A stretch of 5,503 nt of DNA from Candidatus Kuenenia stuttgartensis. Its GTDB lineage: Bacteria; Planctomycetota; Planctomycetia; Pirellulales; UBA1268. The position numbers and the translations under genes were made by a program. Location: contig CAMCPF010000229.1 in assembly GCA_945876515.1 (NCBI GenBank), positions 1 through 5,503 on the forward strand, in the 5' to 3' direction. Positions 5,402 through 5,503 of this stretch are shown piece after piece. How positions within the stretch are numbered: position 1 is the first letter of the stretch; each line of letters begins with the position of its first letter. The notes beneath the pieces are model-generated. The model was not told where the DNA came from. It worked only from the letters and a program-made list of their open reading frames with translations, and made no database searches.

Positions 5402-5503
5402 GCGAGGGGTTGCCGGTGCCCGGGAGCCGGCGTTGTCAGCGAGCGCAGGCAGGATGCCGAAGCGAAGCTGGCATCGAGTGAACGGAGGCCAGGATGGCCG
5501 GAG
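5402..5503. repeat. Intergenic inverted-repeat element, copy B, cut by the window end
   Basis: The left arm 5402-5420 matches the left arm of copy A (2854-2872) at 16 of 19 positions. The core 5438-5503 matches 2891-2956 without gaps at 57 of 66 positions, including a 22-base identical run (5452-5473 against 2905-2926). Orientation is the same. By comparison with copy A about 36 bases, including the right arm, should lie beyond the window. It occupies the space after the dehydrogenase gene, and I see no gene in it. The ATG frames crossing it are short and low-complexity. Confidence 0.8.

Overview
The window is GC-rich, densely coding DNA with every recognisable gene on the + strand. It reads as the distal part of a bacterial microcompartment (BMC) operon of the Planctomycetes-Verrucomicrobia (PVM) type. 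The evidence is the gene set: three EutN/CcmL-family pentameric vertex proteins (BMC-P), a CoA-acylating aldehyde dehydrogenase with an encapsulation-peptide-like N-terminus, a class II (fuculose-phosphate-type) aldolase with an encapsulation-peptide-like C-terminus, and a lactate/malate dehydrogenase-family enzyme. The very high GC and this locus type suggest a planctomycete. No rRNA or other phylogenetic marker is present, so this assignment is an inference.

Layout: the 3' end of a first BMC-P gene (1-88); aldehyde dehydrogenase (130-1680); a second, C-terminally short BMC-P (1705-1965); a conserved-looking but unnamed protein (1997-2776); a 275-base gap holding an inverted-repeat element (2854-2992); a third BMC-P (3052-3342); a 152-base gap with a C-rich, G-poor stretch; the aldolase (3495-4403); a lactate/malate dehydrogenase homologue (4430-5362); and a second copy of the inverted-repeat element running off the window end (5402-5503).

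How the genes fit together (known pathway of the family plus inference): the aldolase cleaves L-fuculose-1-phosphate and/or L-rhamnulose-1-phosphate to dihydroxyacetone phosphate and L-lactaldehyde. The aldehyde dehydrogenase oxidises the toxic aldehyde to an acyl-CoA inside the shell. The BMC-P pentamers cap the shell vertices. The dehydrogenase homologue could recycle NAD(H). The hexameric BMC-H shell genes, the phosphotransacylase (PduL) and the kinase expected for such a locus are not in this window and probably lie upstream.

The parts that standard annotation would miss are: (i) the unnamed protein at 1997-2776, which looks like an encapsulation helix joined to an 'ITPxAR' segment and an RpiB/LacAB-like domain whose catalytic cysteine motif is lost; (ii) a dispersed intergenic repeat of about 139 bases with near-perfect terminal inverted repeats, present twice in 2.6 kb; (iii) a malate-dehydrogenase-type arginine at the substrate-specificity position of the enzyme usually called lactate dehydrogenase in these loci.
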